Below the pieces are notes generated by a model that saw nothing but the letters and a program-made list of their open reading frames with translations, was not told where the DNA came from and did no database searches. A stretch of 64,000 nucleotides of DNA from JAKZVK01 sp965248255 (GTDB lineage: Bacteria; Acidobacteriota; Terriglobia; Bryobacterales; UBA6623): assembly GCA_965248255.1 (NCBI GenBank), contig CBDFIW010000004.1, positions 992,001-1,056,000 on the forward strand, read 5' to 3'. Positions 26,242 through 35,448 of this stretch are shown in pieces. Within the stretch, counting starts at the first letter, position 1, and the number at the start of each line of letters is the position of its first letter. The position numbers were made by a program, and so were the translations under genes.

Positions 26242-27123
26242 GTGACGCCTCAACCCTGGAAGGTCTCCCTGCACGGCGGCCATAGCGGTGAGTTCTGCGA
26301 GCATGCAGAGGGAGAACTTCGGGCGGTTCTGGAAGCGGCGGTTGAGGCCGGCTATCACACCTTCGGCGTGAGCGAGCACGCCCCCCGAAGCCAGGACCGC
26401 TTCCTTTACTCCACCGAGAGAGCCAAGGGCTATACCGTCGAACGACTGGCAGAGGAGTTCGATGAGTACGCTCGGGTTGTCGCCAAGCTCGCCGCGGAAT
26501 TCTCCGATCGTCTCGTCGTCCTGCGGGGGTTCGAGGCGGAAGTGGTGCCGGCATCGAGCTACCGCGAAGAGATGCCAGGCCATCGCCGCCGCTACAGATT
26601 CGAGTACATGGTCGGTTCGGTCCACTACGTGAACGAGGTCTCGATCGACGGTGAGATGAGTGAGTTCGAACGCGCCCTGTCAGAAGCAGGAAGCCTCGAG
26701 AGCTTGGCGATCCGCTACTACCACACCGTCGCCGAGATGGTCGAGGCGCTGCGGCCAGAGGTGGTCGGCCATCTTGACCTCATCCGCAGGAACGCGGGTC
26801 CGGATGCGCCGCTCGACACAACCCCCATTCGTGAGGCCGCGGAGCAGGCGCTCGATGCCGCCGCGAAACACGACTGTATCCTCGACCTCAACACGGCCGG
26901 CTACCGCAAGGGTCTAGGCACGCCCTATCCAGCCCCATGGCTGGTCCGGCGGGCCCACGGAATGGGCATAGGCCTGTGCTTCGGCGACGATAGCCATGGG
27001 CCCGAGGAAGTCGGAGCTGGCCTCGATGAAGCACGCCGATACCTGCTCGACAACAGGGTGGATCAAGTCACCGTCCTGACACGGGAAGACGGGACAGTGG
27101 TTCGGCGTCGTGCGGCTTTGTAA
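26242..27123 (+). CDS. PHP-domain phosphatase, histidinol-phosphatase-like
   Basis: 293 residues beginning with GTG. PHP family metallo-phosphoesterase similar to HisK/HisJ histidinol-phosphatases. Metal ligands are visible in 'VSLHGGHSGEFCEHAEG', 'FGVSEHAPRSQ', 'VLRGFEAEVVP', 'YMVGSVHYVNE', 'PEVVGHLDLIRR' and 'CFGDDSHGPEEVG'. The usual HxH at the N-terminus appears as HGGH here, a variant I recall from other histidinol-phosphatase-like proteins. The final pathway role is not certain because no his genes are nearby. It is cytoplasmic and may be co-transcribed with the preceding mannonate dehydratase-like gene (43-bp gap). Confidence 0.8.
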   Translation: MTPQPWKVSLHGGHSGEFCEHAEGELRAVLEAAVEAGYHTFGVSEHAPRSQDRFLYSTERAKGYTVERLAEEFDEYARVVAKLAAEFSDRLVVLRGFEAEVVPASSYREEMPGHRRRYRFEYMVGSVHYVNEVSIDGEMSEFERALSEAGSLESLAIRYYHTVAEMVEALRPEVVGHLDLIRRNAGPDAPLDTTPIREAAEQALDAAAKHDCILDLNTAGYRKGLGTPYPAPWLVRRAHGMGIGLCFGDDSHGPEEVGAGLDEARRYLLDNRVDQVTVLTREDGTVVRRRAAL

Positions 27124-27242
27124 CGCCGGATTCAACTAACCCACCTTGTGGTCGCCAATCGATCGGACTGCGATGAATTGAGCTCTGGGGCTGAGTTCGC
27201 CACGCGGACGCGGCAGTAGGATGACCGATCCAGAGAGCGGCG

Positions 27243-29138
27243 CTACCGCAGTGAAAAAGCGATCAGCTTTCCGCCCACGGTATTGTTGTAGTCGTTGCCT
27301 CCGCCCGCGGCGATCACGACATACTGCTTCCCGTCGTTGCCAAGGTAAGTCATCGGCGTTGCCATGCCGCTCTCCGGCAACCGAGCTTCCCAAAGCTGCT
27401 TGCCCGTATCTTTGTCGAATGCACGAATGCGTTTGTCGTTCGTGGCCGCTATGAAGACGAGGCCTCCGGCGGTGACAATCGATCCTCCAAGATTCGGCGC
27501 ACCTGTCTTTGGGATCCCCTTCCTCGTCAACTCATCGAACTCTCCAAGTACCACCCGCCAACGAAACTCGCCCGTGTTGAGGTCGATGGCTGTCAAATGG
27601 GCCCACGGGGGTTCCTGACATGGATACTGATTCGAGTCCCAGAACCGACCGTACTTCGTCCCGCGGCTACGGAACGGAACTTTTGAACCCTCTGGCCGCT
27701 CCACCATCCGGCGCGGACTTCCTACATCCATCGAGTTGACATACAGCAAAGAGGTCGTAGGGTCGAAAGAGGCGCCTCCCCAGTTCGCACCGCCGTTGGA
27801 TCCCGGGATAATGATCGTCATCTGACGCCGAGCCGGGCGGAACATTCCGCCGTCCAAGTAGCTGCCGTCGATGATCTCCATGCAATCGGCTCGGGATTCC
27901 GGGCTGATATCAGTGATTTCGTCCCACGTCACCGACTGGCGAGCGAACGGAGGAGGCTTTACGGGAAACGGCTGTGTCGGCCAGGTCTCCTCTCCTGGTA
28001 CGTCGCTCATCTCGACCGGACGCTCTTCGACCGGAAACAGAGGCTGCCCCGTCACTCGGTCGAGCACGAACACGAACCCGGTTTTCGCGACCTGCGCCAC
28101 TGCCGGAACTTTCTTGCCGTCTCGCACCACGTCCACTAGGTTCGGGTAGACCGGGAGGTCCCAATCCCACAGGTCGTGGTGGATGGTCTGGAAGTGCCAC
28201 TGGCGCTTCCCTGTCTTGCAGTCAAGGGCCACGATGGCATTGCTGAACAGATTCATACCCTTGCGATCGCCGCCATACGTATCCACTCCCGGGGAAGTCA
28301 GCGGCACAAAAACCCACTCCAGCTCGGGGTCGACGCTCAATGTCGACCACGCATTCACGCCGGAACGCTCTTTCCACGAGTCATCTTTCCAGGTGTGGTG
28401 TCCGTACTCGCCCGGCCGCGGCACGGTGTGAAAACGCCACACTAATTCGCCTGTCCTCGCATCGAACGCTCGGATGTCACCGCTAGGTCCCTGAGGTTCG
28501 CCGTCGCTCACCCACCCGCCGGCCACTACAACATCGCCGCAAGGGGCCACCGGCGATGTCAGCCCGTAGCGTAGGTGCGGGTATTTGTCGGTGTACATAC
28601 CCACTTTCAAATCTACGACTCCACCCACACCGAATGCGGGGTCAAGTTTCCGGGTTTCAGTGTCGAGGCTAAACAGCCGCCCCAACTGATCGCCGAGAAA
28701 AATGCGCTTGTTCGTTCCGTCTGACCAGAAAGCTACCCCGCGGTTGTGGTAGAGATTCACACGCTGCGAGCGGTCGAACTTCGGATCGAACTCCCACAGC
28801 ATCTCGCCGGTCGTCGGGTCGAGTGCAACGAGCCGATGAAACACGGTCGGCACATAAAGAACCCCATCCACCAGCAACGGCGTCGTCTCAAACGCCGACA
28901 TCGTCGGCAGTTCTTTGCCACCGCTGAACTCGCCCGTATCATGGACCCAAGCGACCCGGAGCTTCTTGACGTTTTCTTTGTTGATCTGGTCCAGCACGGA
29001 GTGACGCATCCCGCCGGGGTCGTTCCCGTAGGAACGCCACTCTTGAGAACGCGCGAAGGGCGATCCTGCCGAACAGAGGAATGACACTCCGACCACGGCG
29101 CTAAGAAAACTACGGTGGATGCTTTCCACGGACTCCAT
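27243..29138 (-). CDS. PQQ-type quinoprotein dehydrogenase (membrane/periplasmic)
   Basis: About 631 residues. Eight-bladed quinoprotein propeller of the pyrroloquinoline-quinone alcohol/glucose dehydrogenase group. Repeated W-motif strands such as 'LVALDPTTGEMLWEFDPKF', 'IRAFDARTGELVWRFHTVPR', 'IVALDCKTGKRQWHFQTIHH' and 'LTAIDLNTGEFRWRVVLGEF' are clear. 'HDLWDWDLPVYPNLVDV' is the typical tryptophan-docking region. The C-terminal end is 'YVVIAAGGGNDYN'. A signal peptide ('SFLSAVVGVSFLCSAGSPFA') indicates export. The start is uncertain: ATG 29138 was chosen for the signal peptide, with ATG 29186 in the same frame; neither has a strong SD. No cytochrome c domain is fused. Substrate unknown. Confidence 0.85.
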   Translation of the reverse strand: MESVESIHRSFLSAVVGVSFLCSAGSPFARSQEWRSYGNDPGGMRHSVLDQINKENVKKLRVAWVHDTGEFSGGKELPTMSAFETTPLLVDGVLYVPTVFHRLVALDPTTGEMLWEFDPKFDRSQRVNLYHNRGVAFWSDGTNKRIFLGDQLGRLFSLDTETRKLDPAFGVGGVVDLKVGMYTDKYPHLRYGLTSPVAPCGDVVVAGGWVSDGEPQGPSGDIRAFDARTGELVWRFHTVPRPGEYGHHTWKDDSWKERSGVNAWSTLSVDPELEWVFVPLTSPGVDTYGGDRKGMNLFSNAIVALDCKTGKRQWHFQTIHHDLWDWDLPVYPNLVDVVRDGKKVPAVAQVAKTGFVFVLDRVTGQPLFPVEERPVEMSDVPGEETWPTQPFPVKPPPFARQSVTWDEITDISPESRADCMEIIDGSYLDGGMFRPARRQMTIIIPGSNGGANWGGASFDPTTSLLYVNSMDVGSPRRMVERPEGSKVPFRSRGTKYGRFWDSNQYPCQEPPWAHLTAIDLNTGEFRWRVVLGEFDELTRKGIPKTGAPNLGGSIVTAGGLVFIAATNDKRIRAFDKDTGKQLWEARLPESGMATPMTYLGNDGKQYVVIAAGGGNDYNNTVGGKLIAFSLR

Positions 29139-29568
29139 CTCATGCGAGCTGCAAGCGGACCACGACGGGATCTTCGACGCTTTCATCCCGGGTATGCGTT
29201 AGGCCCTCCGGGCGGCGGGCGGCTAACGGCAGTCATGGATCGACCGACCAGTCTACCGATCGAGCCGATAGGTAGCGAGGACACGCTTCCGTTGAGCCCT
29301 CCGATCGTAGCATTACGAAGGTGCTGATCCTGGTGGGTTTGCGGCTGGTCCGATGGTGTTGCTTCACTGACGCGCTGGTGGAGGCTCTTCTTCGTCCCAA
29401 AGCTCCTTGTAGAACTTGACGGCGCGGCGGACGGCGGCTCGGGTAGGCCGCAGGAGACCGGCAGCAAGCTGTACAGGGCGCAGCAGAAAGCCGTGGAGCG
29501 TTTAGTGTTCATGGCTTGCTCCGAATCACACGTTCCGATCATCATCCGCGGCTACTCCGACTCGCGGT
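29139..29568. other. Intergenic region, possible gene remnant
   Basis: 430 bp. On the minus strand a frame ending at a TGA near 29369-29371 reads 'RAAVRRAVKFYKELWDEEEP', which looks like the C-terminus of a real protein, but no start or upstream part exists. Nothing else was recognised. Confidence 0.4.
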
Positions 29569-31443
29569 TTACTCTGCTCTCAGGAAATGGTCGAGCCATT
29601 CGAGGGCAAGTTCCAGAGACTCGGGGGTGGGGCTGTGACCTTGATGGTGGTTGTAGTAACCGATCTGTTCCGGTCGTCGGAAGAGACGGTAGACGGATCG
29701 CACGGCGTTGATGTAGTACCAGCTGCGGCCGTCGTCGGACGAATCTCCTCCGATCAGCAAATACGGACGCGGCGCGATCAGGCCCAGCAGCTCGTGGTGG
29801 TCGTAGGGCTGATCCTTATTAAGGATGTCATCGCTCAAATACCAGTAGTCGTCGTAGTTTGAAAAGCTCAACCCGATGCCGGGCTCCGATGACACAGCTG
29901 CCGTGATGCGCTGATCCATTGCCGTTGCGTAGAGCGTCATCTTGCCGCCGAGGGAATGGCCGATCATACCGATGTTCTTGGTGTCGACACCCGGCAACGT
30001 CTCGATATAGTCGAGCACCCGTTGCGCATCCCACACCCACTTCCCAAGCCCCGTCCAGTCCGGATGGCGTTCGTAGAGGTTCGCTACGGCCTCAGCGTAG
30101 TCCTCTCCGTAACTCCGACCAAACCATCGAACGGCGAGGACGACGTAGCCGCGGCGGGCCAGGTGGAACCCGAACTGACGGACATGCGACGCGCTGTAGA
30201 GACGTCCACCGAGATTCTTGCCAATGGGGGTGTCGATGTCGTAGTACGGCACGATGACAACGGGAGTCGGCGTGCGGATCGGAGCCTTGGGCGACATTAG
30301 GTAGATCTTCTCCCACGAATCTTCTTCTGTCCGCAGGTACATCAGCTTTCCGGTGTAGAGTTCCTCTTCGTCCGTTTGGACCAGCCGGGTTCGCGGTTCG
30401 CGAGCGCTGCCGACCGACGGCGAACCCAGAATGCGGCGCCACTTGGCTCGAATCAGTTGCCGCCGTGGCTTCCACTCGTCAGCCGTGGCAACTTCGGACG
30501 GCACGAGTGGGGTCAGGCCGCCAACGTCACCACGATACTCGTCCGGAACACGATCAAACTGAGCCAGCCATTCGTTGAGGTTGGCTCCTGACAGGGCAAT
30601 GTAGTTGGGGTTCGGAATCGTCCGGCACAGGCGAAAGCCGGTGTACTGTGATTTTGCGTCCTCCGCGCGGCCGGCTCGGAAGTCACGGGCCGCGGCGGAG
30701 CTGTTTCTGCGACCCCAGAATCCGCTGCGAAACGACCCTCCCATCAACACGCGTTCCAACCCTCGGTCGGGCCCTGAAGGAAACTGCGTGTTGGTCAGCA
30801 AGGCCGGTTGCGTGTTGAAGTAGTCGTACGTCCACTCCCACACGTTGCCCAACATGTCGTAAAGGCCGTTGGCGTCGGGCGGGTGACTACCGACGGCTTT
30901 GACCTTCCTCTCCCGCAAATCCGTGCGAAGCCTATTAATGCTCTTGGTGTTGTCCGAGCCCAGGTTGGCCAACTCTGGTCGATCGCGTGGAATCACCGCT
31001 GACTGTGCGGCAAACGTCCATTCGGCTTCAGTCGGCAACCGGTAGCCGTTTTTGCGGAAGTCGCATTGGTGCGTGGCGAGGCGATAGCACGGTTCGAGTT
31101 GATCCCTTTCGCTCCTGCGGTTGCAGTACTCGATCGCTTCCAGCCAACTGACGTTGGTCACGGGGAGCTTGGGATCCTTCTTGACCGAAGGGTTGTAGTC
31201 CATCACGCCTTCGAATGACTGCTGTGTCACCTCGGTGGCGCCGATCATGAAGGCACCGAGGGTGATCTCCTGTTCAATCGAGCGCGTGGAAGCGCCGGGA
31301 ATCTGTCCAGGGCGTTTCGCGGTGAAAGTGGATTCGGAGAAGCGTACGAACTCTTCCTCAGCCGACTGCCCGTAGACTGGATGCAATAGGCAGAGGCCAC
31401 AGACGGTCCAGACAAGATGGGACGCAGTCCGCCAGAAAACCAT
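29569..31443 (-). CDS. FGE/SUMF1-like domain fused to an alpha/beta-hydrolase, secreted
   Basis: About 624 residues. After a signal peptide ('LVWTVCGLCLLHPVYG'), residues ~55-285 form a formylglycine-generating-enzyme-like domain: 'GAFMIGATEVTQQSFEGVMD', 'KLPVTNVSWLEAIEYCNRRS', 'GYRLPTEAEWTFAA' and 'GLYDMLGNVWEWTYDY'. The copper/active-site Cys pair of true FGE is missing; that region reads 'GGSFRSGFWGRRNSSAAARD'. The C-terminal ~230 residues are a serine esterase: nucleophile elbow 'IGMIGHSLGGKMTLYA', Asp in 'YLLIGGDSSDDGRSW' and His in 'NHHQGHSPTPESLEL'. It may be a surface binding plus deacylating protein. ATG 31443 has GGAG five bases upstream and is preferred to ATG 31452. Confidence 0.85.
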   Translation of the reverse strand: MVFWRTASHLVWTVCGLCLLHPVYGQSAEEEFVRFSESTFTAKRPGQIPGASTRSIEQEITLGAFMIGATEVTQQSFEGVMDYNPSVKKDPKLPVTNVSWLEAIEYCNRRSERDQLEPCYRLATHQCDFRKNGYRLPTEAEWTFAAQSAVIPRDRPELANLGSDNTKSINRLRTDLRERKVKAVGSHPPDANGLYDMLGNVWEWTYDYFNTQPALLTNTQFPSGPDRGLERVLMGGSFRSGFWGRRNSSAAARDFRAGRAEDAKSQYTGFRLCRTIPNPNYIALSGANLNEWLAQFDRVPDEYRGDVGGLTPLVPSEVATADEWKPRRQLIRAKWRRILGSPSVGSAREPRTRLVQTDEEELYTGKLMYLRTEEDSWEKIYLMSPKAPIRTPTPVVIVPYYDIDTPIGKNLGGRLYSASHVRQFGFHLARRGYVVLAVRWFGRSYGEDYAEAVANLYERHPDWTGLGKWVWDAQRVLDYIETLPGVDTKNIGMIGHSLGGKMTLYATAMDQRITAAVSSEPGIGLSFSNYDDYWYLSDDILNKDQPYDHHELLGLIAPRPYLLIGGDSSDDGRSWYYINAVRSVYRLFRRPEQIGYYNHHQGHSPTPESLELALEWLDHFLRAE

Positions 31444-31452
31444 ATGCTCCAT

Positions 31453-31763
31453 AGCCTACCAGCCGCCATCCGTCGCGGCATCAGACTCAACGCCGGAGCG
31501 TTACCTTTGTCGCCAAAACGCTCCGCGCTTGCCGGCAGTAGGCCCTTCAAAACAGAGGCGCCTAAACCGTCGGAATCTCAGGATCAAAAACTTCTGCTAG
31601 GAATAAACCCACCTTGCGCGGAAAGAAGGCGAGAGGCTTGGGCCACCGATGAAGGGTTTTGACCGCAACAAGGCGCTTCGGTTGCGCTTCCCGTCGGTGA
31701 AATCCGGTTTGTTGCTTTTGCTGAGCAGCGTTACGAACTAGGAATTGTCAACTGCTGGTGGCA
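31453..31763. other. Intergenic region, nothing recognised
   Basis: 311 bp between the FGE-like gene start and the PilZ-like gene end. No gene, RNA or clear promoter was seen; base composition is slightly less GC-rich than the genes. Confidence 0.5.
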
Positions 31764-32366
31764 TCAGTCCGGGGCCAGGGAGTAGGGTTTCTGCGCGAAC
31801 TGTATCCCGGCACGATATCGGCTTCCCAGCCTCGTGCAGGCACAGACGAAACCGACACACCCAAAGTCCTGCCCTGATAGCAGAACGACCTGATTGATTG
31901 GGACTTGCTTCGGTGTTTCGATGGCCAGTCCCTCCTCGCCGACATCACAGACCTTCACAGTGGCTTCCTCTCTTGTGCCGTCCTCCGCTCTCCACCGGAG
32001 TCTGCCTGTGCCTGAAGTTTGTTCCCGCTTCGCACGCCGGCGATCAGTTTGCACGCGCAGAAACCGTACCCGGAAGGACCCATCCTGCTCAAGGCACTGG
32101 CGAACGACGGAGGGAACAGGTCGGCGCCCACCTACACTGATCCACACCCTCTGACGTTCTGGAAGTGGCATCGGTAGTGGCAGGACAAACGCCTCAGGAA
32201 TACGCTCAGGCACTTCTATCGTCAAGCGCTGCATGGTGCCGGCCGGCGGGGTCCAATACAAGGCCGCCCTGCAATAGACTTCGGATGGCGGCTGATCCCG
32301 GGAGTTCACCCTTTCAAAGCGGCGTTGCAGTCCGCGTCCAAACGAAGCTTTCAGCCAGTGGATCAT
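31764..32366 (-). CDS. PilZ-like domain protein
   Basis: 200 residues. The C-terminal half (residues ~105-195) resembles a PilZ domain, a cyclic-di-GMP receptor: an R-rich box 'DRRRAKREQTSGTGRLRW' is followed by 'VKVCDVGEEGLAIETP' (the D/N-x-S-x-x-G box is divergent, with Gly for Ser) and the final 'YRAGIQF'. Because the second box is weak, ligand binding is uncertain. The N-terminal half has no recognised domain but repeats the beta pattern ('TMQRLTIEVPERIPEAFVLP'). Cytoplasmic. No strong SD is seen. Confidence 0.6.
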   Translation of the reverse strand: MIHWLKASFGRGLQRRFERVNSRDQPPSEVYCRAALYWTPPAGTMQRLTIEVPERIPEAFVLPLPMPLPERQRVWISVGGRRPVPSVVRQCLEQDGSFRVRFLRVQTDRRRAKREQTSGTGRLRWRAEDGTREEATVKVCDVGEEGLAIETPKQVPINQVVLLSGQDFGCVGFVCACTRLGSRYRAGIQFAQKPYSLAPD

Positions 32367-32873
32367 CTAATCGTCACGGTTCTTGCCGACCAAACCCGGG
32401 GATCGTGAGGCCTTTGATAGAAGAGAGCAGAACGCGGAGACAGCCCGCGTTTCATCTTCGGTATGCATCTGAAGAAAGCCTCTCAACACGCAACTGGCAA
32501 GTGTGGTTCCGGGAAAAACATCCCGCTCATCCGCCTTGATAGTAAGCCTGATCGAGGCAGATAGCAATGGTCCATCGGTTGCAAATCGGGGAAGTACTTT
32601 AGTAATGCGCTTACCATAGGACCATATCCAGTCGTACCACCGCCCAGCCTGTGAGCTGGTGCGGTTGTGACTCGCCTGACGATGTGCTGAGGGCTGAGGC
32701 GGGCGATAGATAGTGGGAACGCGATTCTTGCACCAGATATACGGCGCCGGCGCACAGACAACGGCAGGAGCATCCGCCCGCCGCACGATTGCGAGACCAC
32801 CTCCGTAACTGTCCGAACGGTGGAACCGACCCAGGGACGCTTGCGAGGTCTTGCCCCACATGACGATACGCCC
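32367..32873. other. Intergenic region with an open but unconvincing reading frame
   Basis: 507 bp. A 164-codon frame on the minus strand (32367-32861) ends in TAG directly before the PilZ-like ATG. Its composition (Ser/Arg/Pro-rich N-terminus) and lack of any recognisable motif make me leave it uncalled. No promoter or RNA gene was seen. Confidence 0.4.
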
Positions 32874-34142
32874 CTACGGGACCTTGGCGGCGTCCAACAG
32901 ACGCAGCCAATTCTCGCCAAGGATCTTGCGAATCACCGCAACGGAGTAACCCTTCGCAAGCAGAGCCTCGGTCAGACGTGGATAACTGGTCGCATCAAAG
33001 TCTCGCAACCAATTCCCGCCGGCCATCAAGTCCAGTCCCAGGCCTACGTGATCGGGTCCTGTCAGTCGGACTACATAGTCCACTTGATTCGCCCAGTCTT
33101 CCACAGTCGGCAAAGGCGCACCGGCCTCAATCGCCTCCTGCTGCCGCTCTCGCCACGGCTGTCCATATCCGTATTGCGTGGCCCACTGGTCGGCCATAAG
33201 CGAATCGACTTGGGCGATGTAGTCGCCATAGTCTATTGCCGGGCGGGACAGCTCAACTCTAAAACGTTCCGCCCACGCAGGGGCAGGCGCCGTTCGCGGA
33301 CGACGGAACCCCCAGTCGAAAGACTCTTGGGTGAGTATCCAGCCGGCGGTGTGCAGTCCGATGAGACCGCCTTTGGTTGCCAAGGCGTGAAGAGTCTCGT
33401 CGGTGATGTTTCCCGGACAGGAACTGAAGTGCTGTAATCCGTTGTGACTCGTCACCACCGGGGCCTGACTCGCCTCGACGATCTGATCCTTCGCTTTTTC
33501 CGAGGCATGTGAGATATCAATGACGATGCCCAGGCGATTCATTTCACGAATGACCGCGCGACCGTGCCGGCTGATACCGTTCCACTTTTCAAGGACGGAG
33601 GAGTCCACTAGGGCATTGGTCGTGTTGTGATTGGTGAACTGCACCATGCGAACACCCAGACGATGGAACATCCGAAGCACGTCCAGATCCCCTTCCATGT
33701 CGAAACCGCCTTCCAGGGCCAAGACCACGGCTATTTTGCCTTGAGCAACGATCCTCCTGACGTCTTGCGAGGTAAACGCCAGATCCATCTTGTCCTTATT
33801 GGCCTCAAGCACTCGGTAGAAAGTCTCGATAAGGCGGCAAGCCTGTTTCACTGTATAGTTGTACTTGTTGTATGCATCCTCGATATAGAGATGCTCGATG
33901 GCCACATCAAGCCCGCCCTGCTTTGCTCGGGCATAGTCAAAGGTTCCGATCGACTGCGGCTTCCAGGGATCGATGCCTTGGTGGAAGACCGAATTGGTCA
34001 TGTGTACATGCCCGTCGACTACGATGAGCTCGTCGTGCAGCCTGCTGTTTGTCGAAGGTTCCACAGGGGATTCTCTTTGGCCGCAACTTGTCCCGGAGAT
34101 GAAGAGAACCAAGAAAAGGACGTTGGCATGCTGCAATGTCAT
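32874..34142 (-). CDS. M19-family dipeptidase, lipoprotein
   Basis: 422 residues. A zinc dipeptidase-type TIM barrel of peptidase family M19. Unlike the partial paralogue at 1-807, the N-terminal motif is present in altered form, 'LIVVDGHVHMTNSVFHQG' (DGHxH). Other segments: 'GKIAVVLALEGGFDMEGD' (bridging Glu), 'RLGVRMVQFTNHNTTNALVD', 'NRLGIVIDISHASEKAKDQI', 'APVVTSHNGLQHF' and 'GPDHVGLGLDLMAGG'. The N-terminus 'LFLVLFISGTSCGQRE' is a lipoprotein signal, so it should sit in the periplasm. The start at 34142 has AAGGGG upstream. It lies 77 bp after the epimerase gene on the same strand. Confidence 0.9.
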   Translation of the reverse strand: MTLQHANVLFLVLFISGTSCGQRESPVEPSTNSRLHDELIVVDGHVHMTNSVFHQGIDPWKPQSIGTFDYARAKQGGLDVAIEHLYIEDAYNKYNYTVKQACRLIETFYRVLEANKDKMDLAFTSQDVRRIVAQGKIAVVLALEGGFDMEGDLDVLRMFHRLGVRMVQFTNHNTTNALVDSSVLEKWNGISRHGRAVIREMNRLGIVIDISHASEKAKDQIVEASQAPVVTSHNGLQHFSSCPGNITDETLHALATKGGLIGLHTAGWILTQESFDWGFRRPRTAPAPAWAERFRVELSRPAIDYGDYIAQVDSLMADQWATQYGYGQPWRERQQEAIEAGAPLPTVEDWANQVDYVVRLTGPDHVGLGLDLMAGGNWLRDFDATSYPRLTEALLAKGYSVAVIRKILGENWLRLLDAAKVP

Positions 34143-34219
34143 TGAAACCCCTTTTGTCTGTCTCTGTTGTTTGTTGCTCCGTCGCTTTGCCTGTTCCCAA
34201 GCGACCCTCTTGCATTCGA

Positions 34220-35000
34220 TCAATGAGACTCGGCGGAGCCAGGCCGATGCTGCTCTGCTTCATCCTCCGGCTCATAGCCAACGACATCGCGGGCGTGTGA
34301 GATGTCTCGGTAGCTCCATTTGTTGTTGGACACCGCGTAGAAAATGTCGAACCTCACGGTGTCAGGCGCGTCGATACACTTCTCAATCATCTGGACAATG
34401 TCGCGGTAGCTGCACCAGACGGAGAACACACGGGGCGAGGTGGGACGATTTTCCGGATTCACTCTGCCAATTCGGAGGCAGATCATCGACATCCCATACG
34501 TATCGGAGAAGTACCTTGCCAGAGCTTCGCCCGCGACTTTGCTCCACCCGTAGAGGCCCGCTGGCCGGGTTGGGGTTTCGTGCGTCACCTTCTGCCACTT
34601 CGCTGGTATCTGATCGTAGTGTCCCTCTACGATTGCGCTGTAGGGTAACTCCCGCTCCCAACCCGTCACGGTTGCACCGCTACTGGCATAGACGACACGC
34701 TTCACGCCTGCACGCCGGGCCGCCTCAAAAACGTTGTACGTACCGACTACGTTGAACTGCAGCGCTTCTTCCCAGGTAGCGTCAGCCTTGGCTAGGGCCG
34801 CCAGATGTACGACCACGTCCTTACCGTGAAAGGCGGATTCGATCTGGCCCAAGTCCCTGATATCCGCCTGGTAACACTCGACCCCCTCCACAAGCCGGCG
34901 GTTCAACGCGGTCAAGGTGTACTTCGTCCTTGCGTGCTTGCGAAAGAGTTCCCCAATCAGCCCACTCATGCCTGTCACTAGGACCTTCCTGCTTGTCATG
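34220..35000 (-). CDS. NAD-dependent epimerase/dehydratase, uronate-dehydrogenase-like
   Basis: 260 residues. Extended short-chain dehydrogenase with Rossmann motif 'VLVTGMSGLIGELFRKH' and catalytic 'GLYGWSKVAGEALARYF' (Y-x-x-x-K). The overall pattern, with 'FNVVGTYNVFEAARRAGVKR' and 'SMICLRIGRVNPENRPTSPR', is closest to uronate dehydrogenase, which oxidises glucuronate/galacturonate to aldarolactones. A UDP-sugar epimerase role is the alternative. The start ATG 35000 is chosen for GGAGGGAGAATC upstream. It may be co-transcribed with the M19 lipoprotein downstream. Together with the mannonate dehydratase-like gene it hints at uronic-acid use. Confidence 0.82.
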
Positions 35001-35448
35001 ATTCTCCCTCCGCGTTTCAATAGCTTAGCTTGCTTCAAGCGAAAGCGATGAGCAACAGAGAGAAGGGATTCGCAAACGCGTTTCTTCAGCGCTTCAGTGC
35101 CGGAGTATAAGGCGACCTGGCGGCCTACGTTTGTGGCCGACCGTAATCCGCGCAAGCCGGCAGCAGTTCGGATCGGACCTCCCCCATGCCGCGAGGGGCA
35201 AGACTCGAGGCAATATCAGCCTTCCCCACGCAGTGGTGTCCGACAGAGACGACTCAACCGCCCCTGCCGGGGCTCCGGAATGTTTGTGGACATTACCAAC
35301 GGCTTGCGCCGTGGGCTACTTTCAAACGTCTTCTTCGCGGACTAGGCTCCGCTGTTACCGGCAAGCCTACGGACGGATCAGGGGCCGGTGGGACCTGCTG
35401 ATGAGGACAGTTTAGACTGATACAATCCCGAGTGTTCGCGCCGGTGCG
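35001..35448. other. Intergenic region, no feature recognised
   Basis: 448 bp between divergent genes. No convincing frame, repeat or RNA was seen; promoters for both neighbours should be here but I could not define them. Confidence 0.5.

Noticed and set aside
32367..32861. 164-codon frame before the PilZ-like gene
   Set aside because: No family match or consistent composition; high-GC DNA gives such frames by chance. The adjacency of stop and start is noted but not enough.
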